The notes: generated by a model not told the origin, from the letters alone. 12,568 nt of DNA from Hemicentrotus pulcherrimus (GCA_003118195.1 BEXV01000862.1:50311-62878), one strand, 5' to 3'. Shown: positions 1 to 8,198, counted from the stretch's first letter. Translations and numbers: made by a program.

Positions 1-396
1 TAGTAGTAGTAGTAGTAGCAGTATTATAGTCGTGTGGTTAGTGACATTTTGGGCCCATAACTCCATCTGGGTCATTGGGGGTGTCCCTCCAAAAATAGAA
101 GAAAAAAAATCTTTCTCTCATAATAAGATAGGGAGTTTGAATCCTTGCCCATTGTTTAGGCAGCATTTGGCATTTCATCCACTATTGTCTTTCTACCCAG
201 AAGTAAGATGGGTATGTGGCAGGATTTTGTGGTAACTGTATTGAAAGAGCAGGTACTCATTCAGAATTTAAATGTCTTCTAACAAATCAATAATAATCAT
301 TCAAATACAAAATGTGTTGGTAAAGGTTGCTAGTGTGATGTTTTTTTTGCTCAGAAAGTAGTAATATTCTTTCTTTTTTGTTTTTTCAATGTTTAG
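1..396 (+). other. 3' part of an intron with a short TAG microsatellite
   Basis: Positions 1-18 are six TAG units. The rest is AT-rich with no ORF of note and ends in the T-rich acceptor used by the exon at 397. The 67-codon open frame at 32-235 has no coding character and no neighbouring splice sites that would fit the gene. Confidence 0.55.
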
Positions 397-472
397 TATC
401 CACACAACCTCTCAGACCACAAAGATGACATTCATGACACCATCGAGGAACTCATCACGATTGCAAAGAAAG
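397..472 (+). CDS. exon 1 in window (internal exon)
   Basis: The acceptor is a T-rich tract ending TTTAG at 396 and the donor is GTAAGA at 473. The frame reads YPHNLSDHKDDIHDTIEELI, then TIAKK, and leaves one base (G) that joins CT of the next exon to make Ala. The sequence looks like an amphipathic helix. The phase at the 5' side is taken as 0 because that frame is open and continues correctly; the upstream exon is outside the window. Confidence 0.7.
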
Positions 473-3400
473 GTAAGAAAATCTCTTTCCTGGGAGTGTT
501 TCACAAAGACTAAGATCGATTTTAAGCTGAACTTAGCTATGGCAGGCCTTTCATGCCACTAGTTCCTCTAACCATTCCTGGCATTTGTTTCTCAAGGGAC
601 ATACAAATGGTGGTCACAAATCTACAGAATTTACCCGTTCTGAAAGTTCATTATTGAAGGAAAAAATATTATCTAAAAATCATAAATGAGAGACCAATGG
701 TGAGAGCAACCAGTGGCATGAATGGCTGCCATATTAAGTCCCTCTTAAAGTTGATCTTAGTATTTGTGAAACACCCCCCAGATTTGGCTTCTATGCAACT
801 TGATTCCCCTCTTCTGTTATCTGTAACACTGGGTCTCATGATTGATATGTTTGTCCCCCATCAACGCCCATGGTTAGAGTAGACCATCTCTTTCCATGGT
901 TATATAATACATGGGGGTAGAGTAAATCCATCACTCCTAAAACTCAGAAGATCTGTCATCATAATCAGGCCATCTGTACCTGTCAGAGTGAACATTACAT
1001 CAGTGCTGTAATTAGTTTGTAATGGGGGTGTGTCTCATAAGCCTACTGAAATGCAACTATTACATTTATTTTCAGTGCAACTTTTTTTATTTTTACATGA
1101 AATGTATTGATATTAGTGTAGAATAATAAAATAAAATTCTCCTTGAGCCCTGTCTAACAAAGAGTCAATATTAATCGCAACCATGTACATAAGAGATAGG
1201 AGACTGCTATTTTGCTATTGATTGGAGGACTTGCGATTGATTTGGATCAATCACAAGCTCTTTGTAAGACGAGGCCCAGAGTAACTCTGACAGCACTTGG
1301 ATAAACTACTCTGCAATCATCTATGTACAAACCTAGTGACAGTCTTTCTGTCCTTTATCCATCCACAGCTCACTCCATGACAATCGTCTCGCTTGTTTCG
1401 ACTGGCTGTCTCTTTCTGGTAAGTAATTCAACTTGGGTTTTATGTTGCATGGTTTGATAGAAAAAAGGGTCCACATTTGGCTCCTTGATGCTTGAGTTTG
1501 AATCTAAGCTTTAAATAAAAAATTGATATTTTATTGTTTACCTGGTGTGAAAAAATACAATATTGATTTGATGACTTATTTCAGTGATTCTCAGTTATTG
1601 AAGATATGGATGTTAAAAGATGGAAAAACTACTACAGGTATCACATTTAAGGATGAATATTTTGCTTCAAGCATATAAGCAAAGAATATCACACAATCAT
1701 GGCACATAAGCATGGTCTGTAGATACAGTCATAATTACTGATTGAACATTAACATTTGTGAATTTAAAAGATCGCAGGTCAGACCTGAACAGTCTGCTCC
1801 TGATTGGTACATCAATGACCAGTCTGGCGTTCCCACTGCGGATATTAAACCCAATCTGTACAGCTTTTCTGTGCAACCTGATCATGTGGTTGTTACAGAC
1901 TGAAGTACTGATACACCTCCTCTCATATTTTTCTAACTATCCCTTGTTTTGTGTGATATTTGAGGAAAAGAATAGATAAACTTGAATGCTTTTAGCTTCA
2001 TTTCCATATGATTGAATACTGCTTATGCTCTGTGTGACAGAGTAAACTAAATGACGCCCTTTCTTATGATTGACCATCTAGATGAGAGTCCTTCGAGGAA
2101 ACGTGGCCATCACTGACCCCTCACCCTTGAAGACGAGAGGTCAGAGGGCAATGGGCAGTGAGAAAAAGAAAGGCAAAAAGAAAGGAAAGGAAGAGGAGGA
2201 AGAGGAGAAGGAGGCAGAAGAGGAGCCAGCAATGGGACTGGTTGATGTTGGTAGGATAACAGGGCTTTACACTGATGCCCTGGAGGACTTCACAATGCAT
2301 AGGTAAGTACCTTCAAGATGGAAGCAGCGAAAATTGAAGTACATGCATGCGTAATGTCAATAGAATAATCACTTTGATGGCATGGGAGATACAAATCTAA
2401 TTTTGTAGATTTCTCTTCCTCAGTTGAGATATGTGCAAAATTTTGGTCAATGCATCCTGCACGATTTTTAAGGTTGTGAATTAGACTATTGGTCAGTATT
2501 TAGATAGTCACAACCATGGACATACGTTTATTGCTATTCGAGGTATTCATTTACTATGCTGTGCTTGTAGATATACAATATCAGAAACATAAATGTAGTG
2601 TTTTCAGCATTATGATTTCTGTGGCTCCATAAAGGCTTACGATTATAATCTTAGACAATATTATAATCAAGAAGTACTTAATATTTTTTGTTTTTCTCAT
2701 TTTCCTTTCTGTTTTGTCTCTTTCAGAGCCACATGTCTGCATCCCAACTTGTTCACGGATCTCATTGACAGATTTCCAGTAAGTAGAGTCTAATCAGTAT
2801 TCAAATTTTGCTTTTACAGTTGCAGGTATTGATACAGAAATCATATTCTTGAAAATGAAATGTTTTAGACATACATGTAATAAGTATAGTCTGTAGTATA
2901 GTCCCTAGGCATGATTACATTGATAATCTTTTCCTTGAAACTTTTCTTTCTCACTTTAAATGCTTTGTTAACCTCTTTATTGTTAATTGTGTGTGTTTGT
3001 TTGATTGATTGAACATATTAATGGAAGACTGCCATTTCATGTTTTCTCTTGCAGTTGCCGTATCTCTGTCTATCCGTTGAATGCAATATGTTGTTTTGTT
3101 TTCCTTCCTACAGGCCCTGGCATGGCATCTATCAGACACCCTTACTACTTCTGCCCAAAATGGAGTACAGCTGTACAGAAGAGTGAGTATCAAGAAAAGA
3201 TGTTATGTGCATAAATGTATACAAAATCAGGAACACTGTTTATGACCTATTACAAACTGGGCAAAATGCCAAATTATGCTCATTCCTTGCTTAACATAAA
3301 TCTTACTTATCATTTCTTCTTTGTATAATTCCATCTTAGCCCTCAAGAAATGTATAAATGAAACTAATTAGCAGGCCTTAAATTTCAATAACTTTAGGGT

Positions 3401-6400
3401 AAGGCCACTTTTCTGTAGGGCACATTCTTTATATTACAGCACAAATAGGAAGAATTGGAAAGGGCACAAAAAATCTCCAAGGCCAATGAGAGGGGCATCC
3501 ACGGCCATGGCCTTGGTGGCCTTGGATTAATTTAAGCCCTGAATTAGAGAATGAAATGTAAACAATATTCAAATGTATATGTGAAGGATTGGAGTTTTTT
3601 AACTTTGTCTTTTCTTTTTTCTTTCTCTTCAGACACAAGCCTGTAGAATGCTCACCTTGCTCCTTAGCAAGAGACCATACTCGGTAAGTTTTCTAAGTTT
3701 TTTATAATTTTAATGATTGTCTGTTATATAACACATGTCCTTACGAAGCCGGGAGTGGGGGGTGGGGAATGATTTCAAAGAGAATGATGAGATTCTAACT
3801 AATAATTGGCCATTACAGAGCTATGCACACACATGAACGTACGTAGCTGAGGGACGTTTGGAAGTGTGAAGAATATGTTCTGTAGTCAATTCTGTCAAGA
3901 GTCGTACAAACTCAGAGGGGAAAAATCGGTTGTGAGCGGATATCTCTCTAGCCAAGTGGAAATGTTGCTTATGATGCAACTTGAGATCAAGAAGCAAGCA
4001 GGCGAGGCCAGGTTTGTTGAGTCGATGAACTGCATTTCCAAATCTACTAAGTAGAATGATACTGAGGGAATCCTATGAAGAAAAATCATACAGTTCAACT
4101 GTATGTGACAGTATTTTTTATTTTTACTCAGAAACTAAGAAAATGATATCCAGAGGACAGGGCTTTAAGTCGTATCCAATTCACTTGGTAATTAAAGATT
4201 TGTGCCTCATCAAAAGACACACACTAGCACATATAATTACCCCCATCTTGTATGGTGGTTGCGATGAGTTTTGGTGAAAGTCTTTTTGTTTGTGTCAAGA
4301 GGTTAGCATCTCTGGTCTCATGATCCATATGTTTGTCCCCCATCAACGCCCATGGTTAGAGTAGACCATCTCTTTCCATGGTTATATAATACATGGGGGT
4401 AGAGTAAACCCATCACTCCTAAAACTCAGAAGATCTGTCATCATAATCAGGCCATCTGTACCTGTCAGAGTGAACATTACATCAGTTGAGAAATGAATAC
4501 CGTGCATATACGTCGTTCTTATAGTTAAAAAGAAAGAAATTGATACCAGTGTCTTTCTTACCCACACATTATCTTCATTCCATAAATGACATTTCTATAC
4601 TCGTAATTCCCATGTCAAGACAATAATTCGATCACTGATCCATGATGTCTCTTAACGATGTCTGCTTTCCTTCCCAGGGTTCACTTTCATCATGGCCGAA
4701 GGTCAGCAAGCACATCCTGTCCGTGGCGACGTTGATCTTGCAAGGCATGCTGGGAGAGGGGTCACAGTTCAAAGCCAAGTCTGCCATTCAGTTTCTTCAT
4801 GCTGTCCAGCAGTGTGCAGTGCTCAGTCATCATCTCAACAAGGTACGTTTGATATGCTACTTTGTGTTAACTTTAGAGGAGGCACGATGGCTCAGTGGTA
4901 GAGCAGTGGTCTCGTAACCGGTAGGTCCCAGTTTCGAAACCAAGTCAATGCGTTCATGCCCTTTGGTAAGGCTTTAACGCTCATTACCAATCTTTGTAAT
5001 CAACCTTGTTTATGAAGTGTGCTTAAAATTAGAAGATGTTATATAACTTGTCAATTATAGGATCATTTTAGTGACCATATAAATACTTGATATTCGCAGG
5101 CAATTATTTGAATTTATCTCGTTTTAATGTATTATGTAACTGTAATATTGACCTTCATGAAATCATGCCATCTACAGAACATTTCAATTAGCTTCTCTGA
5201 AAGTTTTAGTAGTTGTATTCACTGTGGAAAATATTGATGTTTTCGACCAGGTTCCGGACTTTGGCGAGATATTACCCATTCTCGAGACGTATAAGGAGAG
5301 GTCGGAGGTCAAGAGGTCAGGAGAGTTCAGATCAGCTTTGGATACCGCAATAGCTGCTATAGAAAATAGGTAAGAAGATTTCCTTAGTCATCTGACTGTT
5401 CCTCTGGCGACGATTGGTATGTGATCAATGTCCTACATTTGGCAAATTCCTAACTTTAACCCTGGACCACACACAATAATGCCACCTTAATCCTAAAGCT
5501 AACCAAACTCCCCTTTGCAGCCCTCACTTTAGCCCTATAAGTTTGACAGATAAAGCCCCGCACAATTTTGTTTCAAGAGCAAAAGTTAAATCATTAATGG
5601 TGACCCATTGGGAGCTCTTCTAGGTTAGAGTTAGAGTTTGGGCTAGGTATTGTGCACGGTCCAGGGTTCAAGTTAGGAATTTCGTTTGTACTAGGAATCC
5701 AATACCTAGCAATTGTTGCCAAAGCATGAACTAGTTTCTTGACCCACACTTTTATTATTTGCCATGTTGTAAGCAAATATCTTGGTGTTGATATGCCCCA
5801 ATGCTCTACATACATGAGAAAAAAGCCCAAGACAACACAACAAATAATATGTTGTGTGTTGTTCGAGTGCCATATCCCTGTAGTTTAGTTTTTAGATCCT
5901 CTTCCAACTTGTGTACACCCCCTCACAATCCTCCTCTGTAAATATCAGCTGAACAAATGTTCAGAAATCGCAGGTCAGACCTGAACAGTCTGCTCCGGAT
6001 TGGTATGTCAATGACTAGTCCGGCGTTCCCACTGCGGATATTAACACAATCTGTGCCGCTATCTTGGCAACCTGATTATGTGGCTGCTTCGACGACGTAC
6101 AGATACACAATTTTTTTCAAAACTTATCGATGTTATCATATCTTTAAGAAAGTATATCATTCTAATGCAAACTCTTTCGACTATTAGATTCTGTGGTTGC
6201 TATTGACGACGTACAGATACACTTCCCTTCAAATACACCTAAATATCCATCTTTCTAATGTCTGAGTCTGTCAAAAATGTCAAATATTACTTAAGATTTG
6301 GTTCTAGTTTAACAAAAGTATTCATAAAGAAGAGCACAATTTCTTTACGAATCTTCATTCAAATACAGTTCCTCTTGACCAGCTCTCTTGCTCAGTAACT

Positions 6401-8198
6401 TTTAAGTTTACAGTACATGTCTCATGGGAGTTCAGAATTTCGAAATAAAATTGAATGTAAGCCTGGATTCAGGAATGAAAGTATTGAATGACTGTATTTT
6501 ACCACGTCATGAATAAGTGTGCTGCGTCTTACTGTTTTTCCTCGTATTATTCTCATTGATCAATTTTTCATTTTCTAATTGCAGGTCAAAATCGAGCAAG
6601 AAGGGCAAGAAAAAGAGGAAGAAGTCGAGGAAAAGGAGAAANTGGATACCGCAATAGCTGCTATAGAAAATAGGTAAGAAGACTTAGTGACAATTGGGGT
6701 GTGGTCAATTTCGTACATTTGGCAAATTCCTCACTTCAACTCTTGACCAAATATTAATCCTTACCACAACCTTATAACCCTAACCGTAACTAAACTCCCC
6801 TTTGCAGCCCTCACTTTAGCCCTATATGTTTGACAATTAAAGCCTGGCCTATTTTTTGTTGAAACAAAAATTCAAATAATAAAGGGTGACCTGTTTTGGG
6901 TTTTGAATGTCTTCTAGGTTCGGTTAGAGTTTGGGCTAGGTATAGTGCATGGTCCAGGTTTGAAGTTAGGACTTTTGTTTGTATTTGGAATCCACCACCT
7001 AGCAATTGTTGCCAGAGCATGAACTGGTTTCTTAAACCCACACTTTTCTTGTATGTAATGTTGTAAGCCAATACTGTGTTGATTTGTCCCAATGCTCTGC
7101 GTAAGAGACATTAAAGAAGAAAAAAAATGATAAAGCAAATGAGAACGTGTGTGTGTGCCATATCCCTGTAGTTTGGTTTTTAGATCCTCTTTCAACTTGT
7201 GTACACCCCCTCACAATCCTCCTCTGTAAATATCAGCTCTATAAATGTTCAGAAATCGCAGGTCAGACCTGAACAGTCTGCTCCTGATTGGTACATCAAT
7301 GACCAGTCTGGCGTTCCCACTGCGGATATTAAACTCAATCTGTGCCGCTATCTTGGCAACCTGATTATGTGGTTGCTTCGACGACGTACTGATACACTTT
7401 CTTCCTTCAAGTAAACATATAATATCTTTCTTTCTAATATGTGTGACTGTTAAAGTTTTTAGATATTTCTTAAGATTCGGGCCATTTTTATGCCTCCGCT
7501 ACAAAGTAGCCGGAGGAATCATGTTTTCGGGTTATCCGTCCGTCCGTACGTACGTGCATAAGTCCCGTTCTCATGATCGCGTTATCTCAAGAATCCATTG
7601 ATGGATTCCCGTCAAACTTGGGTCATGCATGTATCTTGCAGAGCCAATGAACTCCTTCCTATTTTCAGGAAGTGACGGAGAATCTGCACGCAAATGTACG
7701 CGAATGCGATTTTCATTCACACCGTCACTTCGTGAAAATAGGGATAAACTGATTAGATTTTGGGGTCACAAGGTCAAAGGTCACAAGGCTCATTATGTTT
7801 GCAAAAATAGTTCACTTCTGTTTTGGTTTGTAAAATTGCTCCATGGCGGAGGCATCATTTAATCAGAAAGAAGAGTACAAATTATTTATAATTCTTGTTT
7901 TAAATAAAGTTCCTCTCAACCAGCTCTCTTGCTCGGTATCTTTTTAGTTTGCAATACATGTCTCATAGGAGTTCAGAATTCGAAATGAAATTGAATATAA
8001 CCATGGATTCAGGGATGAAAGTCTAATTGTATTTTACCACTAAATATGTGTGCTGCGTCTTACTGTTTCACCTCATATTATTCTCATTGATCAATTTGTT
8101 CATTTTCCAATTGCAGGTCAAAATCGAGCAAGAAGGGCAAGAAAAAGAGGAAGAAGTCGAGGAAAAGGAGAAGAAGTGCATCCACCTCATCCGTATGA
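397..8198 (+). CDS. 3' part of a multi-exon gene, probably MYBBP1A/POL5-like nucleolar protein (partial at 5' end)
   Basis: Nine exons join in one open frame: 397-472, 1369-1418, 2082-2302, 2727-2778, 3114-3182, 3633-3683, 4678-4842, 5251-5369 and 8117-8198. The sum is 885 nt, 294 residues plus TGA. All introns are GT-AG and every split codon is compatible, which is the main support. The product is mostly leucine-rich helical stretches, with a lysine block running into a glutamate block at about residues 69-90 and a basic tail from residue 268 on. This layout (helical-repeat body, charged insert, basic nuclear/nucleolar tail) fits the C-terminal half of MYBBP1A / DNA polymerase V family proteins, which act in nucleolar transcription control and ribosome biogenesis. 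That name is from memory of family style; no alignment was possible. The 5' exons lie outside the window. The last intron and terminal exon occur twice because of a join at 6642; the copy B terminal exon carries the stop. Confidence 0.75.
832..1004. repeat. 173-bp dispersed repeat, copy 1
   Basis: This stretch matches 4314-4486 over 173 bases without a gap; I count three substitutions. Both copies lie in introns of the same gene in the same orientation. They contain two CCATGG sites, and on the minus strand a 34-codon open stretch (TDVMFTLTGTDGLIM...) whose only difference inside that stretch is synonymous. No terminal inverted repeats or poly(A) tail are obvious, so the class is unknown. Confidence 0.85.
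1369..1418 (+). CDS. exon 2 in window
   Basis: The acceptor is TCCACAG ending at 1368 and the donor is GTAAGT at 1419. With the carried G it reads AHSMTIVSLVSTGCLFL, a hydrophobic helix. It ends in phase 0 and continues directly into MRVLRG of the next exon. The run is hydrophobic but short and sits inside a helical-repeat protein, so I read it as a buried helix and not a membrane segment. Confidence 0.7.
1771..1916. repeat. ~145-bp dispersed repeat, copy 1 (intron 2)
   Basis: The element begins ATCGCAGGTCAGACCTGAAC and ends GATACAC. It is shared with 5967-6108 and 7255-7397, while the flanks on the left are unrelated to the other two. It contains a palindrome CAGGTC-A-GACCTG near the left end, conserved in all three copies. 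It is the most divergent copy at its right end. No coding capacity is evident, so it is probably a short non-autonomous mobile element of unknown class. Confidence 0.75.
2082..2302 (+). CDS. exon 3 in window, with lysine-to-glutamate charge block
   Basis: The acceptor is ATCTAG ending at 2081 and the donor is GTAAGT at 2303. Although the exon opens with ATG, it is internal: the frame is entered in phase 0 from the previous exon. It reads MRVLRGNVAITDPSPLK, then a block of KKKG repeats followed by a run of glutamates (2160-2226), then a helical part GLVDVGRITGLYTDALEDF and TMHR. It ends with two bases (AG) that join A of the next exon as Arg. A low-complexity charged linker between helical segments is usual for nucleolar proteins of the MYBBP1A/POL5 type, which is part of the reason for the gene call. 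Confidence 0.8.
2727..2778 (+). CDS. exon 4 in window
   Basis: The acceptor is the strong TCTCTTTCAG ending at 2726 and the donor is GTAAGT at 2779. The first base completes Arg with AG from the previous exon, and the rest reads ATCLHPNLFTDLIDRFP. It ends in phase 0. The preceding intron (2303-2726) shows nothing else that I can name. Confidence 0.78.
3114..3182 (+). CDS. exon 5 in window
   Basis: The acceptor is TTCCTACAG ending at 3113 and the donor is GTGAGT at 3183. It reads ALAWHLSDTLTTSAQNGVQL then YRR, 23 codons in phase 0 on both sides. A second, pyrimidine-rich acceptor (TTTTCTCTTGCAG, ending 3054) lies 59 nt upstream. Its use would shift the frame and reach a stop in the 4678-4842 exon, so 3114 is taken as the true start. 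Confidence 0.75.
3364..3547. mobile_element. MITE-like palindromic element
   Basis: The ends form an imperfect inverted repeat: CTAATT plus AGGCCTTAAAT (3364-3369, 3373-3383) against ATTTAAGCCCT plus AATTAG (3530-3540, 3542-3547). Inside are further inverted pieces: CCAAGGCC (3477-3484) against GGCCTTGG (3509-3516 and 3518-3525), and the palindrome GGCCATGGCC (3503-3512). There is no coding capacity. A six-base ATGAAA occurs just outside both ends but is not cleanly adjacent on the right, so a target duplication is unproven. It lies within the intron 3183-3632. Confidence 0.5.
3633..3683 (+). CDS. exon 6 in window
   Basis: The acceptor follows a long pyrimidine tract (TTTCTTTCTCTTCAG, ending 3632) and the donor is GTAAGT at 3684. 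It reads TQACRMLTLLLSKRPYS, 17 codons, phase 0 on both sides. It is a leucine-rich helix continuing the helical-repeat pattern. Confidence 0.78.
4314..4486. repeat. 173-bp dispersed repeat, copy 2
   Basis: Partner of 832-1004, same orientation. The sequences before GGTCTCATGAT and after ACATCAGT differ between the copies, which fixes the borders to within a few bases. No target-site duplication can be recognised. It sits in the intron 3684-4677, which otherwise holds only AT-rich sequence and a short open frame at 3866-4054 that I do not regard as a gene. Confidence 0.85.
4678..4842 (+). CDS. exon 7 in window
   Basis: The acceptor is TTCCTTCCCAG ending at 4677 and the donor is GTACGT at 4843. 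It gives 55 codons, phase 0 on both sides, starting GSLSSWPKVSKHILSVATLI and ending AVLSHHLNK. Two amphipathic helices with a KAKSAIQF linker are apparent. This is the second-longest exon here and GC-richer than the introns, as expected for coding sequence. Confidence 0.82.
4876..5000 (+). mobile_element. tRNA-derived SINE (degenerate tRNA-Thr-like head)
   Basis: The head reads GGCACGATGGCTCAGTGGTA with a full pol III A box (TGGCTCAGTGG, 4888-4898). A degenerate anticodon loop CTCGTAA (anticodon CGT, threonine) follows, then a B-box-like GTTTCGAAACC (4931-4941). The tail CCTTTGGTAAGGCTTTAAC followed by CATTACC resembles the tRNA-unrelated body seen in many metazoan SINEs. The anticodon stem is not intact and no acceptor stem closes, so it is not a working tRNA gene. 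It begins about 33 bases after the donor of the 4678-4842 exon, inside the intron. The right end is uncertain. Confidence 0.7.
5251..5369 (+). CDS. exon 8 in window (penultimate exon, copy A)
   Basis: The acceptor is TTTTCGACCAG ending at 5250 and the donor is GTAAGA at 5370. It reads VPDFGEILPILETYKERSEV, then KRSGEFRSALDTAIAAIEN, and leaves AG to join G of the terminal exon as Arg. The last 31 nt (5339-5369) recur without a mismatch at 6643-6673, immediately after the N at 6642. Confidence 0.8.
5370..6584 (+). other. last intron, copy A
   Basis: This intron is bounded by GTAAGA and TTGCAG and corresponds to 6674-8116 over most of its length. Shared blocks include CTCCCCTTTGCAGCCCTCAC (about 5507), TTTGGGCTAGGTAT, CACCCCCTCACAATCCTCCT and the 145-bp repeat. 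Substitutions and small gaps are frequent, by eye about 10-15% outside the best-kept blocks. Copy A has an extra stretch bracketed by an 18-bp direct repeat (6091-6108 and 6205-6222) and lacks the 366-bp insert found in copy B. The open frame at 5594-5830 on the minus strand is a chance ORF in intron sequence. Confidence 0.7.
5967..6108. repeat. ~145-bp dispersed repeat, copy 2 (last intron, copy A)
   Basis: Same element as 1771-1916, here inside the last intron of copy A. It is related to 7255-7397 by position, since both lie in the duplicated intron and share their flanks. Its right end GACGACGTACAGATACAC (6091-6108) is repeated exactly at 6205-6222, bracketing about 96 extra bases that copy B lacks. 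Confidence 0.75.
6585..6641 (+). CDS. terminal exon, copy A, cut off by the N at 6642
   Basis: The acceptor is TTTCTAATTGCAG ending at 6584. The exon reads R (split codon), then SKSSKKGKKKRKKSRKRR, and is then interrupted by N. It matches the first 57 nt of the terminal exon at 8117-8173 with one mismatch, at the base touching the N. Reading literally through the N gives a stop (TAG, 6655-6657) after a few unrelated residues, so this copy is broken by the join and not by a biological stop. Confidence 0.7.
6642..6642. other. single N at the join of two overlapping gene versions
   Basis: The N separates the middle of the terminal exon (copy A) from the middle of the preceding exon (copy B). 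A break inside coding exons on both sides, followed by repetition of everything from 5339, is typical of two contigs that overlap but were not merged. A second single N at 8834 has no duplicated flanks and looks like an ordinary ambiguous base. Confidence 0.75.
6643..6673 (+). CDS. fragment of the penultimate exon, copy B
   Basis: These 31 nt equal 5339-5369 and are followed by the same donor context (GTAAGAAG). In the correct frame it encodes DTAIAAIEN plus two carried bases. The upstream part of the exon is missing because the sequence starts at the N. It is the beginning of a second version of the gene's 3' end and continues through its own intron to the terminal exon at 8117. Confidence 0.7.
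7255..7397. repeat. ~145-bp dispersed repeat, copy 3 (last intron, copy B)
   Basis: Copy B counterpart of 5967-6108. By eye it differs from that copy at roughly nine positions, and its first 90 or so bases are closer to copy 1 at 1771 (same GCTCCTGATTGGTACATCAA wording). The palindrome CAGGTC-A-GACCTG is intact. Confidence 0.75.
7490..7855. mobile_element. 366-bp non-autonomous inverted-repeat element, present only in copy B
   Basis: The ends are inverted: ATGCCTCCGC (7490-7499) and GCGGAGGCAT (7846-7855). The left end also folds on itself: CCTCCGCTAC (7493-7502) against GTAGCCGGAGG (7506-7516). CCGT/ACGT tetranucleotide repeats follow at 7536-7555. In the middle, 7659-7678 and 7722-7741 are inverted repeats matching at 19 of 20 positions, with a 43-nt loop. 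Copy A has no counterpart at the homologous intron position (around 6310-6325), so this is an insertion. The open frame across it (7629-7862) has no recognisable domain. It is probably a non-autonomous DNA transposon or foldback element, class unknown. Confidence 0.65.
8117..8198 (+). CDS. terminal coding exon, copy B, with stop
   Basis: The acceptor is TTTTCCAATTGCAG ending at 8116. After the split Arg codon the frame reads SKSSKKGKKKRKKSRKRR, then RSASTSSV and TGA (8196-8198). The lysine/arginine-rich tail is a clear candidate nuclear or nucleolar localisation signal. The RRRS and nearby serines are possible basophilic-kinase sites (inference). The final SSV resembles a class I PDZ ligand, but in a nuclear protein this is probably chance. 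Confidence 0.8.

Larger units (their letters stand above)
6674..8116 (+). other. last intron, copy B
   Basis: Second version of the intron 5370-6584, bounded by GTAAGA and TTGCAG. It contains the 145-bp repeat at 7255 and the 366-bp insertion at 7490. The 3' 200 bases (from TTCCTCTCAACCAGCTCTCT) align closely with 6370-6584. Minus-strand open frames at 6811-7214 overlap in different frames and are chance ORFs. Confidence 0.65.

Noticed and set aside
3866..4054. 62-codon open frame in the intron between exons 6 and 7
   Set aside because: It has no good acceptor and donor pair, and the flanking exons already join in phase 0 without it. It may be a transposon remnant, but I cannot show it.
4881..4950. 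A possible functional tRNA-Thr gene
   Set aside because: The A box and anticodon loop are recognisable, but the anticodon stem and acceptor stem do not pair and the B box is degenerate. It fits a SINE head.
6811..7214. Overlapping minus-strand frames of 60-93 codons in the last intron
   Set aside because: They lie in an intron that is not conserved at codon level between copies A and B, and they overlap each other in different frames.
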